Source of the DNA: Gammaproteobacteria bacterium UBA7803
GTDB lineage: Bacteria > Pseudomonadota > Gammaproteobacteria > Pseudomonadales > Azotimanducaceae
NCBI GenBank assembly: GCA_002480525.1
Contig: DLCH01000052.1
Location: 11,597-47,379 of the forward strand
Direction: 5' to 3'
Length of the DNA: 35,783 bases
Below are positions 23,872-35,762 of this stretch, in pieces (positions within the stretch are counted from its first letter, which is position 1; each line of letters opens with the position of its first letter). The notes beneath the pieces were generated by a model. It ran no database searches. It saw only the letters and a list, made by a program, of their open reading frames with translations, and was not told where the DNA came from. The position numbers were made by a program, and so were the translations under genes.

Positions 23872-23937
23872 GTAGGAGCGGCCTCCCGGCCGCGATCTCC
23901 CGGCCGAATCCAATCGCGGCGGGGAGGCCGCTCCTAC
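23872..23937. repeat. REP pair between prkA and yeaH
   Basis: Two inverted arms (23872-23897 and 23912-23937). The right arm has GCGGCGGGGAGGCCGC, one change from the usual core, so its own inner hairpin is imperfect. It lies 22 nt after the prkA stop, where it may stabilise the upstream mRNA or lower yeaH expression. Confidence 0.9.
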
Positions 23938-23977
23938 GGAGGTTCCGGCCGAGGCCCACCCAACCACAGGCAGTCCC

Positions 23978-25243
23978 ATGACCTACATCATCGACCGTCG
24001 GCTGAATTCGAAGAACAAGAGCGCCGTCAACCGGCAGCGCTTCCTCGAGCGCTATCGCGCCCACATCAAGCGGGCCGTGTCCGATGCCGTGGACAAGCGC
24101 AGCATCACCGACATGGAGCGGGGCGAGGAGGTGACCATTCCGGCCCGCGACATCTCCGAGCCGGTGTTCCATCACGGCTCCGGCGGGCGGCGCTCCGCCG
24201 TGCATCCGGGCAACAAGGAGTTCGTCCAGGGCGACCGCATTCCGCGACCCGGCGGCAGCGGCGGCGGTGGCGGCGGCGGAGAGGCCTCGGATTCCGGCGA
24301 AGGGGTGGACGACTTCGTCTTTCAGCTCAGCCGCGACGAGTTCCTCGACTATCTGTTCGACGACCTCGAGCTGCCGAACCTCACCAAGCGGCACCTCAAG
24401 GGTGATGCCAGCTTCAAGTACGAGCGCGCCGGTTTCGCCACCGACGGCGTGCCGGCCAAGCTGTCCGTGTTCCGCACCCTGCAGCAGGCCAAGGCCCGCC
24501 GCATCGCGCTGTCGGGCCAGTCCCGCCGGCGAATGGTGGAGCTCGAGGAAGGCATCGCCGAGGCGGCGGGCGAGGGCGACGAGGTCACCGGCATGCGGCT
24601 GCGCAGCGAGCTCGCCCGGCTCGAGCGCCGGGAGCGGCGCATCCCGTTCCTCGACGACACGGACCTGCGCTACAACCTGCACGTCAAGAAACCGGTGCCC
24701 ACCTCCCAGGCGGTGATGTTCTGCCTGATGGACGTGTCCGGCTCCATGGACCAGGCCACCAAGGACATCGCCAAGCGCTTCTACCTGCTGCTGTACATGT
24801 TCCTGAAGCGCCATTACGAGCGCACCGAGGTGGTGTTCATCCGTCATCACACCACCGCCCGGGAAGTCGACGAGCACGACTTCTTCTACTCCCGGGAGAC
24901 CGGCGGCACCGTGGTGTCGAGCGCGCTGAAGCTGATGAAGGAGATCGTCGACGAGCGCTACTCCCCGGACACCTGGAACATCTACGCCGCCCAGGCCTCG
25001 GACGGCGACAACTGGAACGACGACTCGCCCATCTGCGGCAAGTTCCTGTCGGAGCAGCTCCTGCCGCTGGTGCAGTACTTCGCCTACATCGAGATCACCC
25101 AGCGCAGCCACCAGGCCCTGTGGCGCGAGTACGAGCGCCTCGCCGGCGAGCACGCCGACGCCTTCGCCATGCGCCACATCACCGCGCCCGGCGACATCTT
25201 CCCCGTGTTCCACGACCTGTTCCAGAAGCGGGAGGCCGCATGA
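23978..25243 (+). CDS. yeaH: YeaH/DUF444 family protein
   Basis: This is a 421-residue DUF444 protein, the partner encoded between PrkA and SpoVR in many bacteria. It starts MTYIIDRRLNSKNKSAVNRQRF, has a conserved basic N-terminal part, a Gly-rich linker (about 92-101), a probably helical segment (about 165-220) and a C-terminal von Willebrand A-like domain with a MIDAS motif DVSGSMD (252-258). Mechanism unknown; proposed to act with the PrkA kinase. There is no strong ribosome-binding site before the ATG. Its TGA overlaps the spoVR ATG. Confidence 0.95.
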   Translation: MTYIIDRRLNSKNKSAVNRQRFLERYRAHIKRAVSDAVDKRSITDMERGEEVTIPARDISEPVFHHGSGGRRSAVHPGNKEFVQGDRIPRPGGSGGGGGGGEASDSGEGVDDFVFQLSRDEFLDYLFDDLELPNLTKRHLKGDASFKYERAGFATDGVPAKLSVFRTLQQAKARRIALSGQSRRRMVELEEGIAEAAGEGDEVTGMRLRSELARLERRERRIPFLDDTDLRYNLHVKKPVPTSQAVMFCLMDVSGSMDQATKDIAKRFYLLLYMFLKRHYERTEVVFIRHHTTAREVDEHDFFYSRETGGTVVSSALKLMKEIVDERYSPDTWNIYAAQASDGDNWNDDSPICGKFLSEQLLPLVQYFAYIEITQRSHQALWREYERLAGEHADAFAMRHITAPGDIFPVFHDLFQKREAA

Positions 25244-26811
25244 GTCCCTCTCTTGATGTAGGAGCGGTCTCCAGACCGCGATCCTCGTCTGCTGCCACCA
25301 CCCAGCGCCGCACCCCCATCTCCACCACCTCCGACTGGACCTTCGACCTCATCCGCGAGCTGGACCACGAGATTGGCCTGCTGGCCGAGGAGTACGGCCT
25401 CGACACCTACCCCAATCAGATCGAGATCATCCGCTCGGACCAGATGATGGACGCCTACGCCTCCGTGGGCATGCCCATCGGCTATCACCACTGGTCCTAC
25501 GGCAAGCAGTTCGTGTCCGTCGAGCAGCAGTACCAGCACGGCATGATGGGGCTCGCCTACGAGATCGTCATCAACTCGAACCCCTGCATCGCCTACCTGA
25601 TGGAGGAGAACACCTTCACCATGCAGGCGCTGGTGATCGCCCACGCCTGCTACGGCCACAACTCGTTCTTCAAGGGCAACTATCTGTTCCGCACCTGGAC
25701 CGACGCCGGCTCGATCATCGACTACCTGGTGTTCGCCCGGAACTACATCGCCGAGTGCGAGCAGCGCCACGGCGTGCGCGAGGTGGAGGCGCTGCTGGAT
25801 GCCTGCCATGCGCTGATGAACTACGGCGTCGACCGCTACAAGCGGCCGCGGCCGATCTCCGCCGAGGAGGAGAAGCGGCGGCAGCGCGAGCGGGCGGAAT
25901 GGGTGCAGCGCAATCTGAACGATCTGTGGCGCACCCTGCCCGAGACCATGCGGCGGCGGGAGGCCGACGACGAGCGCGTGTTCCCGTCGGAGCCCCAGGA
26001 GAACATGCTCTACTTCATCGAGAAGCACGCGCCGCTGCTGGAACCCTGGCAGCGGGAGATCGTGCGGATCGTCCGCAAGATGGCCCAGTACTTCTATCCC
26101 CAGCGTCAAACCCAGGTGATGAACGAGGGCTGGGCCACCTTCTGGCACTACACGCTGATGAACCGGATGTACGACGAGGGGCTGATCACCGAAGGCTCGA
26201 TCATGGAGTTCCTGTCGAGCCACACGGCGGTGACGTTCCAGCCGCCCTACGATCATCCCGGATACCGTGGCATCAACCCCTACGCGCTGGGATTCGCGAT
26301 CTTCTCCGATCTCAAGCGAATCTGCGAGGAACCCACCGACGAGGACCGGGAGTGGTTTCCCGACATCGCCGGCGGCGACTGGCTCGAGGTGGTCCACGAC
26401 GCCATGCGCAACTACAAGGACGAGAGCTTCATCCAGCAGTTCCTGTCACCGAAGGTCATGCGCGACCTGCGCCTGTTCGCCATCGTCGACGACGATGACG
26501 ACGACGCCATCGAGGTCAACGCCATTCACGACTGGAGCGGCTACCGCCGGGTCCGCGAGCAGCTCGCCAGCCAGTACAACCTGGGCGACCGGGAGCCGAA
26601 CATTCAGATCGCCCGGGTCGACCTGCGCGGCGACCGCAGCCTGACGCTGCGCCACGCTCAGCACCAACGGCGGCCCCTCGGAGACACCACCGACGAAGTG
26701 CTCAGGCACCTCCACAGCCTGTGGGGTTTCCCGGTGCGGCTGGAGAGCGTGCGCGACGGCGAGGTCGTTGCCCGCCGGGCGTGTCCGCCGGAATCGGGCG
26801 GCGCGGACTAG
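25240..26811 (+). CDS. spoVR: SpoVR/YcgB family protein
   Basis: This is a 523-residue SpoVR family protein; relatives are needed for the Bacillus spore cortex and co-occur with PrkA and DUF444 in non-sporulating bacteria. The conserved body begins at DWTFDLIRELD and includes IVINSNPCIAYLMEENT, ACYGHNSFFKGNYLF, ALMNYGVDRYKRP and NEGWATFWHY (metal-like His/Glu motifs). The start is well fixed: GGAGG (25231-25235), the ATGA overlap with yeaH, and no other start codon before the conserved body. Codons 7-15 are a REP arm. The N-terminal about 31 residues have no counterpart in E. coli YcgB as I remember it. Confidence 0.95.
   Translation: MSPSLDVGAVSRPRSSSAATTQRRTPISTTSDWTFDLIRELDHEIGLLAEEYGLDTYPNQIEIIRSDQMMDAYASVGMPIGYHHWSYGKQFVSVEQQYQHGMMGLAYEIVINSNPCIAYLMEENTFTMQALVIAHACYGHNSFFKGNYLFRTWTDAGSIIDYLVFARNYIAECEQRHGVREVEALLDACHALMNYGVDRYKRPRPISAEEEKRRQRERAEWVQRNLNDLWRTLPETMRRREADDERVFPSEPQENMLYFIEKHAPLLEPWQREIVRIVRKMAQYFYPQRQTQVMNEGWATFWHYTLMNRMYDEGLITEGSIMEFLSSHTAVTFQPPYDHPGYRGINPYALGFAIFSDLKRICEEPTDEDREWFPDIAGGDWLEVVHDAMRNYKDESFIQQFLSPKVMRDLRLFAIVDDDDDDAIEVNAIHDWSGYRRVREQLASQYNLGDREPNIQIARVDLRGDRSLTLRHAQHQRRPLGDTTDEVLRHLHSLWGFPVRLESVRDGEVVARRACPPESGGAD
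25258..25283 (+). repeat. Single REP arm inside spoVR
   Basis: This is a lone 26-nt arm with core GCGGTC-TCCA-GACCGC: both sides of the inner hairpin changed relative to GCGGCC/GGCCGC, so pairing is kept. It is read in frame as VGAVSRPRS. The inverted partner arm is missing. Confidence 0.85.
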
Positions 26812-26822
26812 TCCGGGACGAA

Positions 26823-26888
26823 GATCGCGGCCGGGAGGCCGCTCCCACAACACCTACCCACCGTGGGAGCGGCCTCCCGGCCGCGACC
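26823..26888. repeat. REP pair in outward orientation
   Basis: The order is reversed relative to the other loci: the arm starting GATCGCGG comes first (26823-26848), and the arm starting GTGGGAGC second (26863-26888). It lies between the convergent spoVR and flavoenzyme genes (11 nt and 3 nt away) and could form a two-way terminator-like cruciform. Confidence 0.9.
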
Positions 26889-26891
26889 CCG

Positions 26892-28034
26892 TCAATCCAT
26901 CGCCAATAACGGGAAATCCGGCTCCAGCCCCCAATACGCCTGGGCCACCGTGGCGAACCGGCCATGTGCGCCGAAGGCGTGATGGGCGATGACTTCCGTA
27001 TCCCGGCGCGCCCGCTCGATGGCCGAGCCCTGGTAGATGGCGCTCGTCCCGGCGGCCCGGGCGACGAGCCGGGTGGCCGCGGCGGAGGACTGCAGCACGT
27101 GGGCGCAGGTCAGGAACAGGTCGGCTTTGTCCGTCAGCGAGAAGTCGTCCCCGGCGCAGGCCCGCTCGAAGGCGGCCTGCGCGGTTTCCCGATACAGGGC
27201 CCGGGCGGCCCGATAGGCGGCGAGCGCCCGGCCGTAGTCGCTCTGCGCCTGCTGTCTGTGCTCGAGCGACGTCGCGCTGGCGAAGGGCGTCTTGCTGTCG
27301 GCCAGCTCGTCCAGCTCGTCGAGGGCGCCGGCCAGGCATCCCAGGCTCACCGGCGCGAACGTCGCGGTGAGGATGCCTTCCGGCATGCGGAACAGGGGGC
27401 CGTCGAAGTACCGGTTCCGCGCCGGCCGGCGTGTGAAATCGATGATCCGGTGCCGCGGCACGAACACCCCCTCGGCGCTGATGGCATTGCTGGCGGTACC
27501 GCGCATGCCCAGGGTGTGCCAGTCGTCCTCGATGACCAGCGCCCCCGCCGGATGGAACACCAGCATCAGGCGCTCGTCGACCAGCGCCGTGTGGCCGAGC
27601 CAGTGGGCGTGCCGGCAGCCGCTGGCGAACGGCGCGGTGCCGGTGACCTCGATGCCGCCCGGGACCGCCCGGCCGGCCATCGGCCGGTTGAAGGTCTCGC
27701 ACAGCACCACGTCGTCGGCGGCGAACACCTCCTCGACGAAGGCCGGGTCCGCCAGGCGCAGGTCGAAGGTGGTGTTGGCCGTCGCCATCATCAGCCAGGC
27801 GGCGGCGCTGTCCACCCGGGCCACCGCCTCGGCGGCGGCGCCGTAGGCGGCGGGCGGCAGTTCGTGGCCGCCGAGCCCCGCCGGTCGCCACAGCTTCAGC
27901 AGCCCGGCGCCGGTCAGCGCCGCCACGGCGGCATCGGCCAGCCGGCCCTGGCGCTCGGCCTCGGCGCGGTGGGACGCGAGACTGTCGCGGATGCCGGTGG
28001 CGGCGGCGACGGCGTCGAACTGTGGGTCGCTCAT
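26892..28034 (-). CDS. Acyl-CoA dehydrogenase-like flavoprotein
   Basis: This is a 380-residue protein of the acyl-CoA dehydrogenase/flavin monooxygenase superfamily. Visible features are an N-terminal helical domain with GLLKLWRPAGLGGHELPP, a middle beta domain with VTGTAPFASGCRHAHWLGHTALV and DWHTLGMRGTASNAIS, and a C-terminal helical domain with RAAGTSAIYQGSAIERARRD and HHAFGAHGRF. The middle and C-terminal motifs look more like the HsaA-type group of reduced-flavin hydroxylases than classical fatty-acid enzymes. No reductase partner or pathway genes lie near, so the substrate is unknown. The start at ATG 28034 matches the family; the ribosome-binding site is weak. It is divergent from cca. 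Confidence 0.8.
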   Translation of the reverse strand: MSDPQFDAVAAATGIRDSLASHRAEAERQGRLADAAVAALTGAGLLKLWRPAGLGGHELPPAAYGAAAEAVARVDSAAAWLMMATANTTFDLRLADPAFVEEVFAADDVVLCETFNRPMAGRAVPGGIEVTGTAPFASGCRHAHWLGHTALVDERLMLVFHPAGALVIEDDWHTLGMRGTASNAISAEGVFVPRHRIIDFTRRPARNRYFDGPLFRMPEGILTATFAPVSLGCLAGALDELDELADSKTPFASATSLEHRQQAQSDYGRALAAYRAARALYRETAQAAFERACAGDDFSLTDKADLFLTCAHVLQSSAAATRLVARAAGTSAIYQGSAIERARRDTEVIAHHAFGAHGRFATVAQAYWGLEPDFPLLAMD

Positions 28035-28169
28035 GGGTCCGGAAGCCGTTCGGCGGTGAGCAGGGGCATGATCCCCCCGCCGGCGCGCCATGGCTACCCC
28101 GCGCCCCCCACCCGGCGGACCGGCACCGGTGCACGGGTACGAAGCCGGACGCCGTGGTAAGTTGCCTGG

Positions 28170-29234
28170 ATGGACATCTATCTGGTCGGTGGCGCGGTGC
28201 GTGACGGCCTGCTCGGCAGGCCGGTCAGCGAGCGCGACTGGGTCGTCGTCGGCAGCACGCCCGACGCGCTCGAAGCGCTGGGGTTCCGCCGGGTCGGGCG
28301 GGATTTTCCCGTGTTCCTCCACCCGGAGACGGCGGAGGAGTACGCCCTGGCGCGCACCGAGCGCAAGACCGGGCCCGGCCACACCGGCTTCGTCTGTCAT
28401 GCTGGGCCGGAGGTGACGCTCGAGGAGGATCTCGAGCGCCGCGACCTGACGGTCAACGCCATCGCCCGCCAGGACGACGGCACCCTGATCGATCCGTTCG
28501 GCGGCCGGGCCGATCTGGAGGCCCGGGTGCTGCGTCACGTGTCGGCGGCGTTCTGCGAGGATCCGCTGCGGGTGTTCCGGGTCGCCCGGTTCGCGGCCCA
28601 GCTTCCCGGCTTCCGCGTCGCCCCCGAGACTCTGGAGCTGATGGCGCGCATGGCGCGGGAGAATCAGCTCGCGGAGCTGGCCGCCGAGCGGGTCTGGCAG
28701 GAGCTCTACAAGGCGCTCGGCTGCGCGGCGCCGGCGCGGTTCTTCGAGGTGCTCGGCGACGCCGGCGCCCTCGAGCCCTGGCTGGCGGAGCTGTCGGGGG
28801 TGGCGGTGGCCTTCCCTGACGAGCTCGCGGATCCGGACCGCCGCTTCGGCGCGCTGGCCTGGGCGCTGGAGCGCCGGGCCGCCGACGCCCTGTGCCGGCG
28901 GCTCAAGGCGCCCAAGCGCCTGGCGCGCCTGGCCGACTGCGTGGCCGCCCACGGCCGGCGGCTGGCGACCTGGCGCCAACTGACACCGGAGGAACTGCTG
29001 GAGATCTTCAGGCACATCGGTGCGCTGTCGAACCGGCCCGACCACGGGCCGGTGGTGGACGCGGTGGCGGCTCTGTCCGGCTCGGACCTGGCGCCGCTGA
29101 CGGCGCTGATCGAGGCGGTCCGGGGCGTCGACTCGGCACCCTTCCGGGCGCGCGGGCTCACCGGCCCCGCCATCGGCGAGGCCATGCGCGCGGCGCAGCT
29201 CGAGCTGATCGCCGACCGGCTGCGGGCGGCCTGA
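28170..29234 (+). CDS. cca: CCA tRNA nucleotidyltransferase
   Basis: Cca adds or repairs the 3'-terminal CCA of tRNAs. The 354-residue class II enzyme starts MDIYLVGGAVRD, followed by LLGRPVSERDWVVVG (catalytic Asp pair), the RRDLTVNA motif, ATP-binding DPLRVFRVARFAAQ, and AAERVWQELYKAL. At this length the C-terminal HD phosphatase domain of E. coli Cca (412 residues) is absent or much shortened. The ATG at 28170 agrees with the family. The SNF2 gene begins 31 nt downstream on the same strand. Confidence 0.95.
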   Translation: MDIYLVGGAVRDGLLGRPVSERDWVVVGSTPDALEALGFRRVGRDFPVFLHPETAEEYALARTERKTGPGHTGFVCHAGPEVTLEEDLERRDLTVNAIARQDDGTLIDPFGGRADLEARVLRHVSAAFCEDPLRVFRVARFAAQLPGFRVAPETLELMARMARENQLAELAAERVWQELYKALGCAAPARFFEVLGDAGALEPWLAELSGVAVAFPDELADPDRRFGALAWALERRAADALCRRLKAPKRLARLADCVAAHGRRLATWRQLTPEELLEIFRHIGALSNRPDHGPVVDAVAALSGSDLAPLTALIEAVRGVDSAPFRARGLTGPAIGEAMRAAQLELIADRLRAA

Positions 29235-29265
29235 ACCGCCGCCCCGCCGGAAGAGTCATAGGCCC

Positions 29266-32628
<3,363 letters not shown>

Positions 32629-32634
32629 TCGGCG

Positions 32635-34197
32635 TCAGCGCTCGAGGGTATCGAGGAAGCGTGGCTCGAGGCGCGCCGCCGTGGTGCGTTCGAAGACGTC
32701 GGCGATCTGGATCAGGGTCGGCTCGGTGAACGGCCGACCGACGAAGGCGACCCCCACGGGCAGGCCCCGCACATCACCGGCCGGCACGGCGACGCTCGGA
32801 AAGCCGGACATGGCGGCCAGGGAGGAGCTGCCCACCATGAAGCGGTCGCCGCCGAGCCAGTCGGTCTTCCAGGCGAACGATCCGGCCGCCGTGATCATCG
32901 CGTCGACGCCATGGGCGTCGAGGGCCTCGCCGAGCAGTCGGCGCATGCGCAGCGGTCCGTCAGCCAGGGCCTGGCGGTAGGCGTCGGCGTCCAGGCCGCC
33001 GCGCGTGGCCGACTCGAGGAAGATCTCCTGGCCGAAGTGGGGCATGACGGAAGCGGCGTGGTCCCGGTTCCAGGCGATCAGCCCCGCCAGGCTGTCCCGG
33101 TCGGCGGGCACCGGGTGGCTGGCCAGGTAGTCGTTCAGGCCGGCCTTGAACTCGTGCAGCAGGACTTCGTACTCGGCCTCGTAGATGGCGTCGTCGGGCG
33201 CGAGCTCGATGGGATCGACGACGTCGGCGCCCAGCGAGCGCAGGTGCGCCACCGCGGACTCGAACACGCTGTCGACCGCCGGGTAGTCGCCGGCCCCGGC
33301 GTAGCCGCGGTACACGCCGATGCGCAGGCCCTCGAGGTCCGTCCGTTCCGGGTCCGGCAGCAGGGCCGGTGACCCGTCGGGATAGGCCCTGGCGCCGGCA
33401 TCCGCCGGGTCCGCGCCGATCATCGCTTCGAGCAGCAGGGCCGCGTCCCGCACGGTGCGCGCCATCGGCCCGGCGGTGTCCTGGGTGTGGGCGATGGGAA
33501 TGATGCCGTGACGACTCACGGTGCCGACGGTGGGTTTGATGCCGACGATGCCATTGATGCTCGACGGACAGACGATGGAACCGTCGGTTTCGGTGCCGAC
33601 CGCCAGCGGCGCCAGCCGGGCCGCGACGGCGACCGCCGAGCCGCTCGACGACCCGCAGGGATTGCGGTCGAGCACGTGGGGGTTCCTGGTCTGGCCGCCG
33701 AGGCTGCTCCAGCCGCTCGTGGAGCGGGTCGAGCGGAAGTTGGCCCATTCGCTCAGGTTGGTCTTGCCGAGGATCACCGCGCCGGCGTGGCGCAGCCGCG
33801 CGACATGATGGGCGTCCCTGGGAGCGCGGTGCTCGGCGAGGGCGAGTGAGCCGGCGTGGGTGGCCATCGCGTCGCCGGTGTCGATGTTGGCCTTGAGCAG
33901 CACCGGCAGGCCGTGGAGCGGGCCCTTGACCCCGTGGGCCGCCCGGTAGGCGTCGAGGTCGGCGGCGATGGCGCGGGCGTCTGGATTGATCTCGATGACC
34001 GCGCCGAGCCTCGGCCCCGCATCGTCGACGGCCGCGATCCGCGCGAGGAACGCCTCTGTGACGGCGACGGCGGTGATCTCGCCGCTCGCCAGCCGCGGCT
34101 GCAGCTCGGCGGCGGTAAGCGTCGTCAGGTCGGCGCCGTCCCCGGCCACCGCCGGCCCGGCGGCGAGCAGGAACACCCCCAACAGCAGCGCACCCAC
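32635..34197 (-). CDS. Secreted amidase-signature hydrolase
   Basis: This is a 520-residue amidase-signature enzyme. The Ser-cisSer-Lys triad region is complete: Lys102 in LLKANIDTGD, the Ser cluster in NPCGSSSGSAVA (183-187), and the likely nucleophile Ser207 in GTETDGSIVCPSS. A short signal peptide (hydrophobic 3-12, AVA at 16-18) suggests periplasmic hydrolysis of amides; it is not GatA, since no gatB or gatC is near and the protein is exported. GTG at 34197 is chosen because it starts the signal peptide. An in-frame ATG at 34395, overlapping the folB stop, would add 66 residues read through three REP arms, which is unlikely but not excluded. Confidence 0.85.
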   Translation of the reverse strand: MGALLLGVFLLAAGPAVAGDGADLTTLTAAELQPRLASGEITAVAVTEAFLARIAAVDDAGPRLGAVIEINPDARAIAADLDAYRAAHGVKGPLHGLPVLLKANIDTGDAMATHAGSLALAEHRAPRDAHHVARLRHAGAVILGKTNLSEWANFRSTRSTSGWSSLGGQTRNPHVLDRNPCGSSSGSAVAVAARLAPLAVGTETDGSIVCPSSINGIVGIKPTVGTVSRHGIIPIAHTQDTAGPMARTVRDAALLLEAMIGADPADAGARAYPDGSPALLPDPERTDLEGLRIGVYRGYAGAGDYPAVDSVFESAVAHLRSLGADVVDPIELAPDDAIYEAEYEVLLHEFKAGLNDYLASHPVPADRDSLAGLIAWNRDHAASVMPHFGQEIFLESATRGGLDADAYRQALADGPLRMRRLLGEALDAHGVDAMITAAGSFAWKTDWLGGDRFMVGSSSLAAMSGFPSVAVPAGDVRGLPVGVAFVGRPFTEPTLIQIADVFERTTAARLEPRFLDTLER

Positions 34198-34364
34198 CCG
34201 ACCCCCGTAGGAGCGGCCTCCCGGCCGCGACCGCCCGCCGCCGTGCCACACCACACCCACCCGACCTTTGTAGGAGCGGCCTCCCGGCCGCGACCGCCCG
34301 CCACCGGGACACAGCGCGGCTGGTCGCCGCGGCCTCGAGATCGCGGCCGGGAGGCCGCTCCTAC
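34191..34364. repeat. Three REP arms with 63-bp tandem duplication
   Basis: Two same-direction arms (34207-34232 and 34270-34295) lie in a 63-bp tandem duplication: CACCCACCCGACC recurs at 34191 and 34254. A third, inverted arm is at 34339-34364. The first arm begins 10 nt upstream of the proposed amidase start and will form a hairpin over its initiation region. The duplication makes an alternative pairing choice for the single inverted arm. Confidence 0.85.
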
Positions 34365-34391
34365 GGGGGGGACGGGGGCGGGGCGCGGCGC

Positions 34392-34748
34392 TCATGCCCG
34401 TCGCCGCCGCTCGATGCTCACGCCGACGCTGTCCGCCTCGGTGATGGCCGCGGGCTTCTCCACTTCGACCCGCACCCGGTGTATCGGGAACTCGTGCAGC
34501 AGAAGCTGGGCGATGTGCTCGGCCAGGGTCTCCACCAGCTTGAACTTGCCCTCGATGGTGAGGGCGGCCACCCGGCCCGCGGCGGCCGCGTAGTCGACGG
34601 CCTGGTCGATGTCGTCGGTGCGGGCGGCCACGCTGGCGTCTGCGGCCATGGCGAAGCTGATGCGCACCGGCTGGGGGGTTTCCCGTTCGCCGGGCAGGAT
34701 GCCGAGGATGGCCTCGACGGTGAGATTGCGGACGAAGACGGTATCCAA
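34392..34748 (-). CDS. folB: Dihydroneopterin aldolase
   Basis: FolB cleaves 7,8-dihydroneopterin to 6-hydroxymethyl-dihydropterin and glycolaldehyde in folate synthesis. The 118-residue protein fits family length and shows MDTVFVRNLTVEAILGILPGE, DDIDQAVDYAA, FKLVETLAEHIAQLLL (conserved Glu) and the Lys of EKPAAI. The start is TTG at 34748, immediately after the tsaD stop (TGA TTG), with GGGAGG about 5 nt before inside tsaD. MDTVF corresponds to the N terminus of E. coli FolB, which supports TTG. It is coupled with tsaD. Confidence 0.95.
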   Translation of the reverse strand: MDTVFVRNLTVEAILGILPGERETPQPVRISFAMAADASVAARTDDIDQAVDYAAAAGRVAALTIEGKFKLVETLAEHIAQLLLHEFPIHRVRVEVEKPAAITEADSVGVSIERRRRA

Positions 34749-35762
34749 TCAGCCTCCCGGTACGGTGAGTTCGGTGAGCGGCCAGCGGGCGCGGGTTTCC
34801 ACGGCGAGGCCCGAGCGTTCGCCGGCGGTGAGCCGGCGGCAGCCGGCGTAGGCGATCATGGCGCCGTTGTCGGTGCACAGGCGGGGGGCGGCGTAGTACA
34901 CCTCGGCATCGAGCTTCGCCGCCAGCCGTTCCCGCAGCCGCACGTTGGCGCTGACGCCGCCGGCGATGACGAGGTGCGGCACGCCGGTCGCCTCGACGGC
35001 GCGCCGGCACTTGATGGTCAGGGTGTCGACGACCGCCTCCTCGAAGGCCCGGGCCACGTCGGCGCGGTCCTGATCGGACAGCGGCTGCAGCCCGGCCACG
35101 GTGTTCAGGGTGAAGGTCTTCAGGCCGCTGAAGCTGAAGTCGAGACCCGGGCGGTCGGTCATGGGGCGGGGGAAGCGAAACCGCTCCGGGTCGCCGTGCT
35201 CGGCGCAGCGGGCCAGATGGGGCCCGCCCGGATAGCCCAGGCCGAGCATCTTGGCGGCTTTGTCGAAGGCCTCGCCGGCCGCGTCGTCGAGGGACTCGCC
35301 GAGCAGCCGGTAGCGGCCGATGCCCTCGACCAGCACGAGCTGGGTGTGGCCCCCGGACACCAGCAGCGCCACGAACGGAATCGGCGGCTCGCGGTCGTCG
35401 ATCAGCGGGGCGAGCAGGTGCGCCTCCATGTGGTGGACGGCGATGGCGGGGACGTCGAGGGTCCAGGCCAGGGAGCGGGAGAAGGTCGCGCCCACCAGCA
35501 GGGCGCCGAGCAGCCCGGGCCCGGCGGTATAGGCAATGCCGTCGATATCGCCAAGAGACTTGCCGGCTTTCGCCAGCACGGACTCGGTCAGCGGGATCAG
35601 CTTGCGGACGTGGTCCCGGGAAGCCAGCTCGGGCACCACGCCGCCATAGGTGGCGTGCAGCTCGACCTGGCTGTAGAGCGCGTCGGCGAGCAGCCCGCGG
35701 TCGGCGTCGTAGAGCGCTACCCCGGTCTCGTCGCAGGAAGTTTCCACACCAAGAACCAGCAT
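34749..35762 (-). CDS. tsaD: tRNA threonylcarbamoyladenosine transferase subunit
   Basis: TsaD (formerly Gcp/YgjD), with TsaB and TsaE, transfers the threonylcarbamoyl group to A37 of ANN-decoding tRNAs. The 337 residues are complete: MLVLGVETSCDETG, the metal-binding HMEAH (111-115), LLVSGGHTQL, DFSFSGLKT, VIAGGVSANVRLR and LCTDNGAMIAYAG. The start codon is ATG at 35762, 21 nt from the window edge, so its promoter is mostly outside. No clear ribosome-binding site is seen. Confidence 0.97.
   Translation of the reverse strand: MLVLGVETSCDETGVALYDADRGLLADALYSQVELHATYGGVVPELASRDHVRKLIPLTESVLAKAGKSLGDIDGIAYTAGPGLLGALLVGATFSRSLAWTLDVPAIAVHHMEAHLLAPLIDDREPPIPFVALLVSGGHTQLVLVEGIGRYRLLGESLDDAAGEAFDKAAKMLGLGYPGGPHLARCAEHGDPERFRFPRPMTDRPGLDFSFSGLKTFTLNTVAGLQPLSDQDRADVARAFEEAVVDTLTIKCRRAVEATGVPHLVIAGGVSANVRLRERLAAKLDAEVYYAAPRLCTDNGAMIAYAGCRRLTAGERSGLAVETRARWPLTELTVPGG

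Noticed and set aside
28035..28169. tRNA or structured RNA between the flavoenzyme gene and cca
   Set aside because: No cloverleaf or conserved arm pattern was seen; only an ordinary divergent intergenic gap.
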